A stretch of DNA of 28,774 nucleotides from Gyrodactylus bullatarudis (lineage: Eukaryota > Platyhelminthes > Monogenea > Gyrodactylidea > Gyrodactylidae). The stretch lies in the NCBI GenBank assembly GCA_012064415.1, contig SSNU01000132.1:453728-482501 (forward strand). Reading direction: 5' to 3'. Position numbers and translations under genes: made by a program. Shown one piece after another: positions 1 through 9,978 of the stretch; position 1 is the first letter of the stretch; every line of letters begins with the position of its first letter. Below the pieces are notes generated by a model. It did no database searches. It saw nothing but the letters and a program-made list of their open reading frames with translations, and had not been told where the DNA came from.

Positions 1-1065
1 ATCGGCTAGACTAAAGATGAGCCTAACACCCGATAATCGTTAATATATCCCTTGGAAGTAGTTATGCAATATAAAAATATAATATATAATTAATTAATAT
101 TTTAATAAAAAGCCTTAAATACTCACAACAGTTAATTTATTGACAACATGAATTTACATCAAACTTTTTGGAACTAGTTCAGCAATAATTCCTGGATCAA
201 TGTTCATCTGAATACTTTAAGACAGGCCAGTTTTAATCCTACACAAGTATATATATATTTTTTTTTGAAATTGAAACATTTATATTTATTTATAGAATTG
301 ATTTGTACAAATAACGGAACAGGGAAAGAGTGTTCAATGTGCCCGGTGTGGGAGGGTTTGAACCTAGGACCGAGAGTAAGAGGGTTCGAATGAGAGGTGA
401 GAGAGATACCACTACGCCACACCGGGCTCAAATACCAATAAAATTATATTTAATACTCCAATATCTGATTAAGTTATGTCATTGACTTTACTATCAAATT
501 TTTTGAAAATGCTTCTGGTATAAACAAAACATGCATTTTGAAGTGCTATTTTTTATTTTAGTTAACTCATTAGTATTCGCCTCTTTATTATTTATTTTGA
601 ATACTTACAATTATCATTATTTTAAGTAAGTATTCAAAATAAATAATAAAGAGGCGAATACTAATGAGTTAACTAAAATAAAAAATAGCACTTCAAAATA
701 CATGTTTTGTTTACACCAGAAGCATTTTCAAAAAATTTGATAGTAAATTCAATGACATAACTTAATCAGATATTGGAGTATTAAATATAATTTTATTGGT
801 ATTTGAGGATCGAATATACTTGTGTAGGATTAAAACTGGCCTGTCTTAAAGTATTCAGATGAACATTGATCCAGGAATTATTGCTGAACTAGTTCTAAAA
901 AGTTTGATGTAAATTCATGTTGTCAATAAATTAACTGTTGTGAGTATTTAAGGCTTTTTATTAAAATATTAATTAATTATATATTATATTTTTATATTGC
1001 ATAACTACTTCCAAGGGATATATTAACGATTATCGGGTGTTAGGCTCATCTTTAGTCTAGCCGAT
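1..1065. repeat. Long palindrome, about 1.07 kb, cut by window start
   Basis: Positions 1-608 are the reverse complement of 626-1065, apart from a SINE of about 175 bp in the left arm and scattered substitutions. The loop is only about 17 bp (609-625). The outer end (ATCGGCTAGACTAAAGATGA at 1-20) pairs with the end of the right arm at 1065, so the left arm may continue outside the window. No coding sequence is recognisable. It resembles a foldback element or an inverted duplication; its true ends and any target duplication cannot be seen. Confidence 0.93.
253..428 (-). mobile_element. tRNA-derived SINE inserted in one palindrome arm
   Basis: On the minus strand a tRNA-like head occupies 427-341. 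It has an A-box-like TGGCGTAGTGGTA (419-407) and a B-box-like GGTTCAAACCC (364-354). A 7-bp acceptor-like pairing, GCCCGGT with ACCGGGC, closes the head. An AT-rich body follows, ending in a T-run and TA repeat near 253-270. The opposite palindrome arm has the empty site near 805-812, which defines the insertion. The head is about 87 nt with a poor T-stem and a long central part, so it is a SINE head and not a working tRNA gene. The short minus-strand ORF across it is not a gene. Confidence 0.8.
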
Positions 1066-1366
1066 AAATTAATGATAGCCTATTTAAAATCATTATTTAA
1101 TTTACTGTTTCAATAAAAATTTTAATTTTTCACCAAAGATCAAAAAACCTCTTTTTACCAAAATAATTTCATATCATTTTTTTTGTTAGACATAAATCTT
1201 ATATTGAAATTTAAAAATATAGACACAAATTATAAAGTAAATATGATTCTATAAATAGTGATTAAATAAAAAAATAAATTGTCTTGAATATCTATTTTAA
1301 GAAGTACATATGTTATTACTCGATTCTAGACTCATGGGGAAGGTTTGATAACAAGCAAATAATTAA

Positions 1367-1581
1367 CCCTCAAACGGATGAAAGAAAAATAGCGTGATTT
1401 TATTGCTCAAATAATTCGTATAAAACTTTTGAATGATCATTACAAACAGGATTATTATACAGAAAAAAATGGTTCTTGTTTTATTAATAAGTAAAACCTA
1501 TCTCGAAGAATAGAAAATTCGAGAATTATTGAAAATAGAAATAGAGTTGGGGTCCATTGGACCCCAATTTTCGGATGAGGG
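1367..1581 (-). mobile_element. piggyBac internal-deletion derivative (215 bp)
   Basis: TTAA target duplications at 1363-1366 and 1582-1585 bracket an element starting CCCTCAAACGGATG and ending CGGATGAGGG, the TTAA/CCCT...AGGG layout of piggyBac. On the minus strand near 1470-1400 it still encodes FLYNNPVCNDHSKVLYELF. This matches the C-terminal Cys-rich part of the piggyBac relic at 17205-17438 (CNNPVYNDHFKVLCKICA). It is therefore an internally deleted copy of the same family, keeping the 3' coding end and both termini. A palindromic GGGTCCATTGGACCCC lies at the other terminus. Confidence 0.85.
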
Positions 1582-1626
1582 TTAAGTGATAAACGTTTTA
1601 TTTCGCCAGGTCTCATCAGACTTAAT
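1582..1626 (-). ncRNA. Hammerhead-like ribozyme core, Element A copy 1
   Basis: On the minus strand CTGATGA (1619-1613) is followed by 8 nt and GAAA (1604-1601). Stem III is perfect: AUAAA, loop ACG, UUUAU, then C as the potential cleavage base. Stem I pairs AUUAAGU (1626-1620) with ACUUAA after the cleavage base. In the piggyBac-free copy this would extend by one pair. Stem II is the weak point: GACCUGGC cannot form a normal hairpin. It may be a decayed or reduced hammerhead, or a conserved 3' end with AATAAA as a poly(A) signal. Confidence 0.45.
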
Positions 1627-1880
1627 CCCGGACTTAACTGTATATAGTTGCATATACATTGCATAATATTTCTGCCCTTCCATTGGTTCAAAGGTTCGCT
1701 GCTGAGGGAGGGGATGAGTTGAAAATCCTGTTTCTACTTGACTTCCGTTTCTTCTCCTGGGTGGGGCCCTCTTTGCACTTTAGGAATCCATCCATTAGAA
1801 ACTGCCCACTATGCCTTTTCTGTTTATGATAATCAAAGTCTAAATTAACCATATTCGGCAGATTAACCAAAATGGGCACA

Positions 1881-2663
1881 ACATAAACAATCCTTCAAAT
1901 TAATTCTTTTCTTTAAGCTTGTAACTGTCATTTTCTCTCGGACAATTTTAGAATTCATCAATTCATGTATTTACATTTGAAAGACCGTGAATTTAGAAAC
2001 CAGTTTCAATATTCAAGAAAATATTCATAAGGTTAGAAACTCACACGGAAGTTTTAATACTCATTGGGGAGTTTCAATACTCAGTTTTACTCATGGTAAA
2101 ATATATGTTGTGCCTAAAGTGTAAAGGAGCAGTGAGGTAATATATTTTCGTTACACTTTAGTCGTCCAAAGTGTAATTAATAACACTTTAGGTTTTCGTT
2201 ACTCTTTAGACAAAACACATATATAGTACTTATTTCTTGATAAATCACAGGCATCGCCTTTCTCGTATAAAACATATATATTGCTAAGTGACGGTCATCT
2301 CCTCTCATTACTCTGTTAAAAGAGGCACAATTTTTACATTTTTTTAAAACTTGGTTGAAATTTTTTTTTGATTTGGAGGTGTGAGAGGAATCAAACGTTA
2401 TTTTTCAGAACCATCATTAGACAAGAAAAACACAGATAGTCGTTGAAATTCAACGAAGCACTCTATTCTCGAGTGAAAGTCTACTTCCTATTTTTGCATC
2501 GAATTTTGAATAGGTTTCAATAGATAAAATTCATAAATTTCCAATTCATCGAGAATATCTGTAAAATTTTCATGCTGGTTCCGGATCTGTGATCAGAGTT
2601 TTCATTTCTTACAAGGTATAATTTGGATAAAAAGTAAGGATTATTCTCAAAAATGTTTTTTTA
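1881..2663. other. No gene recognised
   Basis: AT-rich DNA with several AAAGTGT/ACACTTT words between about 2110 and 2210. No ORF, RNA or element end could be supported. Confidence 0.6.
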
Positions 2664-3222
2664 AATTACATTAAGCTGTTAAAGTAATTAGTGAACAAGT
2701 ATAATTATTATTTTTTGATTAACTCTCTTTTCATGCCTAATCTTAATAATTATAATTATTATATATCCGAGGGTCTCTTGCATTCCCATCTCATCAAGGT
2801 CACGTTAATGATGCAGTAATTATTTTCTAATTTTTTCATAATTTTATTGCACAGCTATGTCTGTTTTCGATCCTTCATTTGTCCAATCAAAATCGAGCTC
2901 ACAGTTGAAAAACTTATTAAATTCTTTCATACCAAACCTATCTTGAATACTAGCATGAAGCACGATCTACGTTTGAAAGTTAAATATCCCTGAAAATTAC
3001 GATGGCAATTCTAAAGCATGGAATAATTTGGAGATATTCTTATGCGCCATCATGAGATTCCATCAATTTCAATGGCCTATAGATGGATTATGACTGCGTT
3101 TGATAATGTAAAAACTTGTGTGATTGAGAACTGTTTCATACATTCCAAGATATGGTTGAATGAATAAATGATTTGTTATTAATTATTATGGTCACTAATT
3201 ACTTTAACAGCTTTTGTAATTA
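2664..3222. mobile_element. MITE-like element with about 31-bp terminal inverted repeats
   Basis: The left end at 2665-2697 contains AGCTGTTAAAGTAATTAGTG. The same sequence appears inverted at 3191-3221, with one single-base indel in the alignment. The 560-bp interior is AT-rich with no coding capacity. No clear target duplication was found, so the superfamily is open. Confidence 0.75.
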
Positions 3223-3833
3223 CACGTAGAATGTGTGAAAGGGTATGGGGGATAGAATTGGGAGGGAATAGGATTTACATAAAAATTTCATCAAAAAACT
3301 CAATATCGATTTTTGCCAGTCCAAAGTTTAAATTCGCTTCATGTGCTTGAAAAGCATGGTATCCACCTGGAATTTTGTGACAAAATTAGTTTTAAAATTC
3401 TCTCCAAGTAGGAATAAAAATCTGCTTTATATGATGAAAAAAAATATTAAATTTCATTTTTGCGATATTCTCTTGAAATTCGGTACAATGAGGTAACTAC
3501 ATTTCATGAGTATAACCTTAAAATATCAATGAAAAATATTCACAGGGTAATGATATATTGCTGAAATTGAATTAGTTTGGAAAAATTAAAATATTCTATA
3601 CATATGCCTACTCATTAGTATACAATTATAATAAATATTATTCTTCAGGGGGCAGAGAGGTAGGGATCACTTTTACACAGTTATTACGGAGGTACAACTG
3701 TATAAAAAAAGTTGACCCAAATCTTTTAAATTTGATTATCTTTGTAAAAGATCTTTTTTGTTTCTTGAGTTCAGAATCAAAACAGAATTATTTTTAATTT
3801 GACAAATTTTAAATAATATATTTTTAATAATTA
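3223..3833. other. No gene recognised
   Basis: AT-rich sequence without coding signal between the MITE and the composite hAT-like element. Confidence 0.6.
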
Positions 3834-4088
3834 TAATTATACAATGGTCCCTCGACTTTGGACCTATTTATTATTAATATTTATCCTATCATGATCGAAT
3901 AGTGTTTTTATAAAATAATTAGAGAGGGTTTTTGACCGAAATTATGTGAATACATTGAACAGGTTTGGTCTCAAATTTGTAAATTTTGAAGAAAAATAAC
4001 CTATAAAAGATTTTCTTTTAAATGAACATATATATTTTTAGGGTAGGGTGAGTAAAATGTTCAAAAGCAAAGTGTCAGATGAAGTATA

Positions 4089-4766
4089 ATAGGTAATATT
4101 CGAGGTATATCCACAAACAATGGGAATATGATCACTATTAATATACACCTAGTTAATATGAAGATGAGAATTTATGGTTTTTACAAAATTCTCAATTTTT
4201 TCATCAAGAAATCGAATTTGATCAAGATTTTTTGGAATCTAGATCATGAGGCCCTCTTTCAAGACATGGAGAAAAAAATTTATATGGAGTAGAGAAGTAT
4301 TCATATAAAATGGGATATACCAATATATATGGTCAAATATAATAGGTCAATCGAAGGTTTAATCTGTATTGATAATTATTTTGTACCTTTTTTTTCTAAG
4401 CTCAAAATGTTTTACACAAATATATGAAGATTAGATATGTATGAAATTTGAGAGTTGTTCTTCCTCGGATTGAATTTAATAATGCCTTATGTGATATTTT
4501 AAATGTTGTATCATATTTCTAGCTCAATTTTTTGGCTCAGACTTTGGTCCTTAATCAAATGCTTCGCGGGCCTCAAATAATAAAATAGCTAAAATTACAA
4601 ACTTTTTTATTAGAGATAGATGATTCGTTTAAAGATGATTTAGTGTTCACTATCTTAAATATTTTGTTTCTACGATCTCTATGAATACTTCTCTGCTCCA
4701 TACATATTAATAGTGATCACTGTTCATATTCCCATTGTTTGTGAATATACCTCGAATATCAGCTAT
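4089..4766. mobile_element. TA-flanked MITE nested in the left arm
   Basis: Terminal inverted repeats of about 55-60 bp begin ATAGGTAATATTCGAGGTAT (left) and ATAGCTGATATTCGAGGTAT (right, inverted). TA flanks both ends (4087-4088 and 4767-4768). The opposite arm near 6767-6775 keeps the empty site (GAAGTATAACACTGG read inverted), proving insertion after the arms formed. The left TIR is itself split: the homologous GGAGTAGAGAAGTATTCAT resumes at 4285, about 140 bp further in than on the right side. TA suggests Tc1/mariner mobilisation. No transposase is present. Confidence 0.85.
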
Positions 4767-5160
4767 TACACTGGTCGGCAAAGTTAAAAAAAATATTTTT
4801 TACCACGCTGAATTTTACATATCTTGCTCAGAATTTCATAAAAAATTCAATGGAGCTGTTCATTTTTTCGTAAAATTTTTTTCTTTAGCCATACTCTCGG
4901 ACATTTTCTATCGTAAAATTGTAATTATTGATCGTAAAGCAATGTGCTTGGTATCATTCTAAAGCTAAGAAAAATTCCTTCCTGAATATGTTCTAAAATT
5001 TTTTTCATGACTTTTAACCGCCGTTTTACAATCCTTTCTAGCTGAAAAACATCGTTTTTATGAATTTTATAAATGAATTTACTATCATTGAATTCGAAAT
5101 TTTACGACGATTCCGAATATATTTAAATATTTTCAGTAGCCTAATGACCTTATTTTTCTT

Positions 5161-6289
5161 TCCATACCGGACCGTTTTTTAACAAATGAAATCTCAAAAG
5201 CATTGCCAAACCCTTTGCCAGATAAAACACAACATGGGTTCTTGACTGGGAAAAGCACTGCCACTAATATGATCGAATTTATGAATTACATAACTAAGAA
5301 AAAACTTAATAATTATTTGATAGTGCATTTTATCGATATATCAAAGGCATTCGATAAATTGAAATTCTCGTATATTAAAGATAAACTTAAATAAATAAAT
5401 TAAATGAATATTGACCCTTATATAGTTAATTTTACTATGTTCTTTTTAACTAATAGGAAACAATATGTTTCTTCTAACTCCACCAATAGCATGGTTAAAC
5501 CAATAAATTCGGGAATTCCTCAAGGTTCGTCTATTTGCCCTCTTATCTTTAACCTTTGCTTCGCTGATATTCAGCTCCCGGAGAACATAGAGGGTGTTCT
5601 CCTTAAATTTGCAGACGATCTAAAGTTCGACCTCAAGGTGAAAAATTCCCTTGATATTTTGAAAATTAATCACAACTTCTATCTTCTCAAAGACTCCCTT
5701 GAGTCCATGGGGCTCTATATTAATAGAGATAAATGTAAATTATTACTCCCATGCGGTCTCCCTGCAACCCTCTTGGAATCGCTTCTACTTCCTGGAGAAA
5801 TTGTCTCCTCAACTTCAGACCTCGGTTTCAGTATATCTAATGGACTTAAAATTAATCCCCTTTCAAATCTGACTCAAATAAACTCTCGAATATACTCAAT
5901 TCTAAAATTTTCTAAATCAGTTAACTTGAGACTAAAAGCTTACAAAGCCTTAATTCTTAGTTATCTTGACTATATTTCACCTCTAGTCCCATCCTGACCT
6001 AGCGTCATACAATGATCGTATCTCAACCTCGGGGTTAAATCCCCTTTGGTTACGAAGATATGCTATAATTGTAAAAACTTTTATCAATTCATCTCAATTA
6101 GTTGAAAATTTCTATAATTTAAGAAGATCATCATTTTCAGATCACTATCTACTCTCTGCATATAATATGATAGATAGTAAATATAAATTATGCGAATGTA
6201 ATAATCTCTCTAGTATGAAATCTGTTATGTCACATATTCGATCTAAACCTGACTATACTAAGAGTCTTTTATATTCTAATCTCCACTAA
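5161..6289 (+). pseudogene. Non-LTR retrotransposon reverse transcriptase, broken
   Basis: RT motifs appear in order: QHGFLTGKST near 5230, FIDISKAFD (motif A, first catalytic Asp) near 5330, GIPQGSSICPLIF (motif B) near 5512, LKFADDLKF (motif C, FADD) near 5605, YINRDKCK (motif D) near 5717, and the thumb-like LKAYKALILSYLDYISP ending about 5990. Two in-frame stops fall at 5392-5403. After the stop at 5995-5997 the C-terminal region continues in another frame (SGLNPLWLRRY near 6030) to LLYSNLH and a stop at 6287-6289. The N-terminal endonuclease is missing. It fits a Jockey/CR1-type LINE, but the exact clade is not decided. It is closely related to the relic at 9080-9927 and lies exactly in the spacer of an inverted repeat. 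Confidence 0.92.
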
Positions 6290-6837
6290 TTCCAGAATTT
6301 TCATTGAAAATTCTTTGAAGGCCTATTAATTGTGTTATTTGTCATACAAAAAAACTTTAAAACGACATAACTTTCTTATTTTTAGGCTACTGAAAATATT
6401 GAAATATATTCGGAATCGTCGTAAAATTTCGAATTCAATGATAGTAAATTCATTTATAAAATTCATAAAAACGATGTTTTTCAGCTAGAAAGGATTGTAA
6501 AACGGCGGTTAAAAGTCATGAAAAAAATTTTAGAACATATTCAGGAAGGAATTTTTCTTAGCTTTAGAATGATACCAAGCACATTGCTTTACGATCAATA
6601 ATTACAATTTTACGATAGAAAATGTCCGAGAGTATTGCAAAAACTTTCAGTTGCCATGGTGGCTAAAGAAAAAAATTTTACGAAAAAATGAATAGCTCCA
6701 TTGAATTTTTTATGAAATTCTGAGCAAGATATGTAAAATTCAGCGTGGTAAAAAATTTTGTGCTGACCAGTGTTATACTTCATCTGACACTTATTGCTTT
6801 TGACCATTTCACTGTAAATTTTACCCCTATATTTTTT

Positions 6838-7150
6838 CTGCTGGTGAGTTGGAACTCATTTTGAGGATTTCAAAATAAGACGAGTAAATAATGATAAAGC
6901 TTTTATTTCCCCGGATCTCATTAGACTCTTAGACCAGCTTGATTTATATGTTGGATAAATTAGAAAATGTGCATCCTTTTATTGGTTGGTTTGAAAATGC
7001 AATTGGGGAGGGAGTGAGTTTCTCTTTTTGTAGTGAGGATTTATGTGTTCGGTCTTCTTTTATATATTTTTTGTGAAACACAATACTACTCAATGAGATG
7101 TAGTACTCATTTGTACGATATTTATAATAAATGGAGTGTGTAACCTTTCT
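6838..7150 (-). mobile_element. Element A copy 2
   Basis: On the minus strand it has a CTCCCTCCCC tract, AACCAATAAAAGG, a TATAAAT word, the hammerhead-like block at 6929-6889, and a terminus CCTCAAAATGAGTTC matching the CCTCATGAGTTC ends of copy 3. The left arm of the host inverted repeat lacks this insert, so it arrived after the arms formed. The short minus-strand ORF here does not preserve the copy 1/copy 3 peptide and is not a supported gene. Confidence 0.65.
6889..6929 (-). ncRNA. Hammerhead-like core, Element A copy 2 (mutated)
   Basis: On the minus strand CTAATGA replaces CTGATGA, changing the core G5, which should abolish cleavage. GAAA and a perfect stem III (AUAAA, AGC, UUUAU, then C) are kept. 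Stem I is only partly paired, and the 8-nt stem II segment GATCCGGG is not a normal hairpin. Confidence 0.35.
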
Positions 7151-7180
7151 TAGGTCCAAAGTCGAGCGCCTGTAATTAAA

Positions 7181-8619
7181 TATCGTTGATTAAAATAACC
7201 TCAAACTTACTTTAGAATACTTAGATAGATAACATCAGACTTCAATAATCTAAAAATTTCTTTGCTAAAAAATCTCATATAGAGCTTGTAGATATTTTAA
7301 TCATAACGATTAAAAAATTAAACCTCAACAAACTAATAATTTCTTTGATTCTCTTGATTCACAATGAGACAGATAACCTCTTACAGTCTTGAAATAAATA
7401 CAGGCGATAGCCGTGTTCAAAGAGTAACCAACTCTCCATTCATTTTTGATTACTCGCATTTCAGAATAAATGAATTACTTTGTATTTCGAAATAAGAGTC
7501 TGGTTTGAACCTTCTATTAAAATTTTCAACAATTTTAGATTTTTAGATCAATCGATAGAAATTGAATTCTCATCAGAATTTTATCGTGAATTGAAATAAA
7601 AAAAGTTATTAAAATAAGGATAAAGTTATCAGTAGAGCCTCAAAACCTATCAGAAATGGTATCAGTGAATTTCGATTTTAGCAGATTTGATGCCGAAATG
7701 TTTATTATAGTCAATAAACAAGAGATTTTCAAAAATAGTAAAAATAATTTTTAGATAAAATAGAAAACTGAAAAATTCAGATTCTAAGGCATGTCTTGCA
7801 AAAGGAATTAGCCTTCTATCTAGACAAATAAGAATGTTAAGGGTATTTGAAGTTTTTTTAAATTCCGAATTCGATTGGAAAGTGAAATGAGTTGATAGAA
7901 CAGACCAGAGAAAAATCATTATCCAATGAAATCTTATTTATTTATTGAAAAACTGTGAATATACACAAATGTACACAAATGAATGGAGGTGTAGTTTTAG
8001 ACTACACAAATACGGTTCTAACCTGTACGTACTGAATAGCCAATTCAAAAGTTTTAGCTTGAAACGAACTGAAATTATTTTGCATACATTAGCTACAGCA
8101 TTTAACATTATAATTATGGCACAGTTCAACTGTGACAGTTGCCAAATAAAACGAATATCAAAAAGGAAAACAGTTTCGATTAAATTGATTCAGTTACTAT
8201 CCCATAAAGAAGGTTTCGAAAGGTAGGAAAATTTGTATGAGTATTACAAATACGTTGAGGCATGTCTACATATTCCATAATGAAACGTATTTAATTAATC
8301 TCTCAATAAATTAGTCAGGTTCTCCTTAAAATATTAATTTAAATGTAATATTATTATATTACTAATATAAATATATTTTTCAAGTAATAACATACTCCTT
8401 ATAACGACTTATATCATTATGATTAAATTAGAAAATAATATATAATTATTTAAAACCATCGCAATATCTTTATTCCACTTTATAATCACTTTCTAGTTGA
8501 TTCAGAAAGTGAACATGAGACATTATTCAATGATTTTTCACAATCAAGTCGTTTCAAGTCTTATTGGCCAATTAAATTTAGTTTTCGATCTATTATAACA
8601 AGGGGGATCAGAAAATAGC
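7181..8619. other. No gene recognised
   Basis: AT-rich DNA. ORFs of 63-93 codons here (for example 7945-8226 on the plus strand) show no motif, overlap ORFs on the other strand and look like chance. Near 7550-7590 is a degraded GAATTCTCATCAG stretch loosely similar to the palindrome arm at 13450. Confidence 0.6.
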
Positions 8620-9978
8620 AATACAGTTATGCCCCAGTTTTGGTGTATTGGAAATCGCGCACCCAACTTTTTTATGAAAAAAATATTTTTCTCATCATAG
8701 ATCTACTTAAAAGTAGAACAAGTTTTCAAGATAATTTTTGGCTGTAATTTCACAGTTTTTAGTATTTTTCTCAATTTAAAGAGAAATTTCTCTTGATTCG
8801 ATCAGTACCACTCAACCCTATTGAATTCGTCAACTGAAAATTTTTTTTGTTTGAATAAAATCTAAATTTATATTGAAAAATAGGAAATGCAACAAAATAC
8901 TAATAGAGAATACAAATAAATAGTAAATCTTTCAATGGTTTATCATTATAAGAATGAAACATAGTCTTGTAAGAGTTTTTGATTGCGATCGAATTGGCTT
9001 TTGGAGTAGAACATCTTCGATGTTTAGTTTTGGATGTAAATCTGAAAAGTTTAATCGAATAACACTTGGTAGTTTCTACTTAATGAAGATCAGGATATAG
9101 GAGAGAGTAAGTGTAGTCGATTTTAGATCGGATATGTTTCATAATATTTTTAATCGAGTTTAGGTTGTCACAATTAGATAAGTCATATTTATCGTTAAGT
9201 TTATTATAGGTATAGAGTAAGTAGTTATTTTCATAAGACATATTTCTTAGATTGTAAGACCTTTCAATTCTGATCGAAGAATCAGAGAATTTTTTTATGA
9301 TGAAAGCGTAACGACGGACACATAAAGGATTGAGGCCAGACGCCGAAATGTGAGCATTGTATGAATTAAGTTCGGGGTAGAGAGAATAAAGAAATCTATT
9401 TTGAATTCTTTACATATATCTAGCCTGGTCAATAGTCAAGTTAATTAAAAGGGGTGAGATATAGTCAAAGTGTGTGAGCACTAATGACTTATACGCCTTT
9501 ATTCTTAAGGATAGAGATTTCGAAAATTAAAGAATGGGCATGATCATGGAGTTTATTTTGGGCAGATAAGAGTGAGGGTTAATTTTTAATTTAGAGTTAA
9601 TACCGAAACCGAGGTCAGAAGTAAAGGAGACAATTTCTCCAGGAAGTAGAAGCGATTCAAGGAGGGTTGTAGGGAGACCCAATGGGAGCATTATTTTGCT
9701 TTTATCTCTATTAATATAGAGCCCCATGGACTCAAGGGAGTCTTTGAGAAGATAGAAGTTGTGATTAATTTTCAAAATATCAAGGGAATTTTTCACCTTA
9801 AAGACGAATTTTAAATCGTCAGCGAACTCTAAAAGGGCACCCTCAGTACCCTCAAGGAGCTGAATATCAGCGAAACAAATATTGAAGAGAAGAGGACCAA
9901 TAGTGGAACCTTGAGGATTGGACTTGAGATCTTGTGAAAAAAATTTCTCATACACCAAAACTGAGGCACAACTGTAAT
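8620..9978. repeat. Short inverted repeats bracketing the second RT relic
   Basis: The sequence at 8620-8655, containing CAGTTTTGGTGTAT, recurs inverted at 9939-9978 with shared words CAGTT, TGCC, CAGTTTTGGTGTAT and GAAAT. The enclosed 1.3 kb is the minus-strand RT fragment and its 3' flank. The layout mirrors the RT fragment at 5161-6289 inside a larger inverted repeat. Confidence 0.75.
9080..9927 (-). pseudogene. Non-LTR reverse transcriptase relic, second copy
   Basis: It begins abruptly at motif B (PQGSTIGPLLFNICFADI, about 9920-9865) and keeps FADD (LLEFADDLKF) and motif D (YINRDKSK). A stop follows MPIL at 9527, after which homology continues in other frames to the C-terminal LLYPDLH and a stop at 9082-9080, matching LLYSNLH of the first copy. 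Everything upstream of motif B, including motif A, is missing, so it cannot encode an active RT. A 99-nt block (9701-9799) is identical to 5635-5733 while the flanks differ markedly. Confidence 0.92.

Larger units (their letters stand above)
1312..1880 (-). mobile_element. Element A copy 1 (dispersed retroelement-like family)
   Basis: Read on the minus strand, this copy has a Lys-rich peptide with GQFLMDGFLK near 1800, a CCCTCCC tract, a CCAAT-like AACCAATGG, a hammerhead-like block (1582-1626), and a 3' terminus near 1312-1350 (GTCTAGAATCGAGTAATAAC). The same order and sequence recur at 6838-7150, 11371-11684 and 27455-27620. The terminus matches CAGAACCAAATAATA in copy 3. It is interrupted by a TTAA-flanked piggyBac derivative at 1367-1581. 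The 5' boundary is uncertain, and the family could not be assigned to a known clade. Confidence 0.7.
4061..6805. repeat. Inverted repeat arms enclosing an RT fragment
   Basis: The left arm is 4061-4088 plus 4767-5144, interrupted by the MITE. The right arm, 6383-6805, is its reverse complement over about 400 bp. One notable indel is about 25 nt near 6634-6660, present only in the right arm. The spacer 5145-6382 is almost entirely the reverse transcriptase relic. ORFs called in the arms are mirror images of each other and are not genes. Confidence 0.92.
3842..7172. mobile_element. Composite hAT-like non-autonomous element
   Basis: The left end starts CAATGGTCCCTCGACTTTGG. The right end read inverted starts CAGGCGCTCGACTTTGGACC, and the two share the 16-mer CTCGACTTTGGACCTA. 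The flanking 8-mers are TAATTATA (3834-3841) and TAATTAAA (7173-7180), matching at 7 of 8 positions, which is the target-duplication length of hAT transposons. The interior carries no hAT transposase. It holds inverted arms (4061-5144 and 6383-6805), a nested MITE, an RT fragment and Element A copy 2. The hAT assignment rests on termini and duplication only. Confidence 0.65.

Noticed and set aside
341..427. Functional tRNA gene
   Set aside because: The acceptor ends pair, but the T-stem is poor and the central part is too long. The copy is an insertion absent from the other arm, as expected for a SINE.
204..431. 75-codon minus-strand ORF
   Set aside because: It lies across the SINE and palindrome arm; its peptide is a by-product of the tRNA-like sequence.
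2110..2215. Repeated ACACTTT/AAAGTGT words as a repeat array or operator
   Set aside because: Spacing is irregular and the words are common in AT-rich DNA.
4735..4962. Plus-strand ORF and its mirror at 6610-6807
   Set aside because: They are the same inverted-repeat sequence read in both arms, with no protein motif.
7945..8226. 93-codon ORF
   Set aside because: It has no recognisable domain, is overlapped by an antisense ORF and has AT-driven codon use; likely chance.
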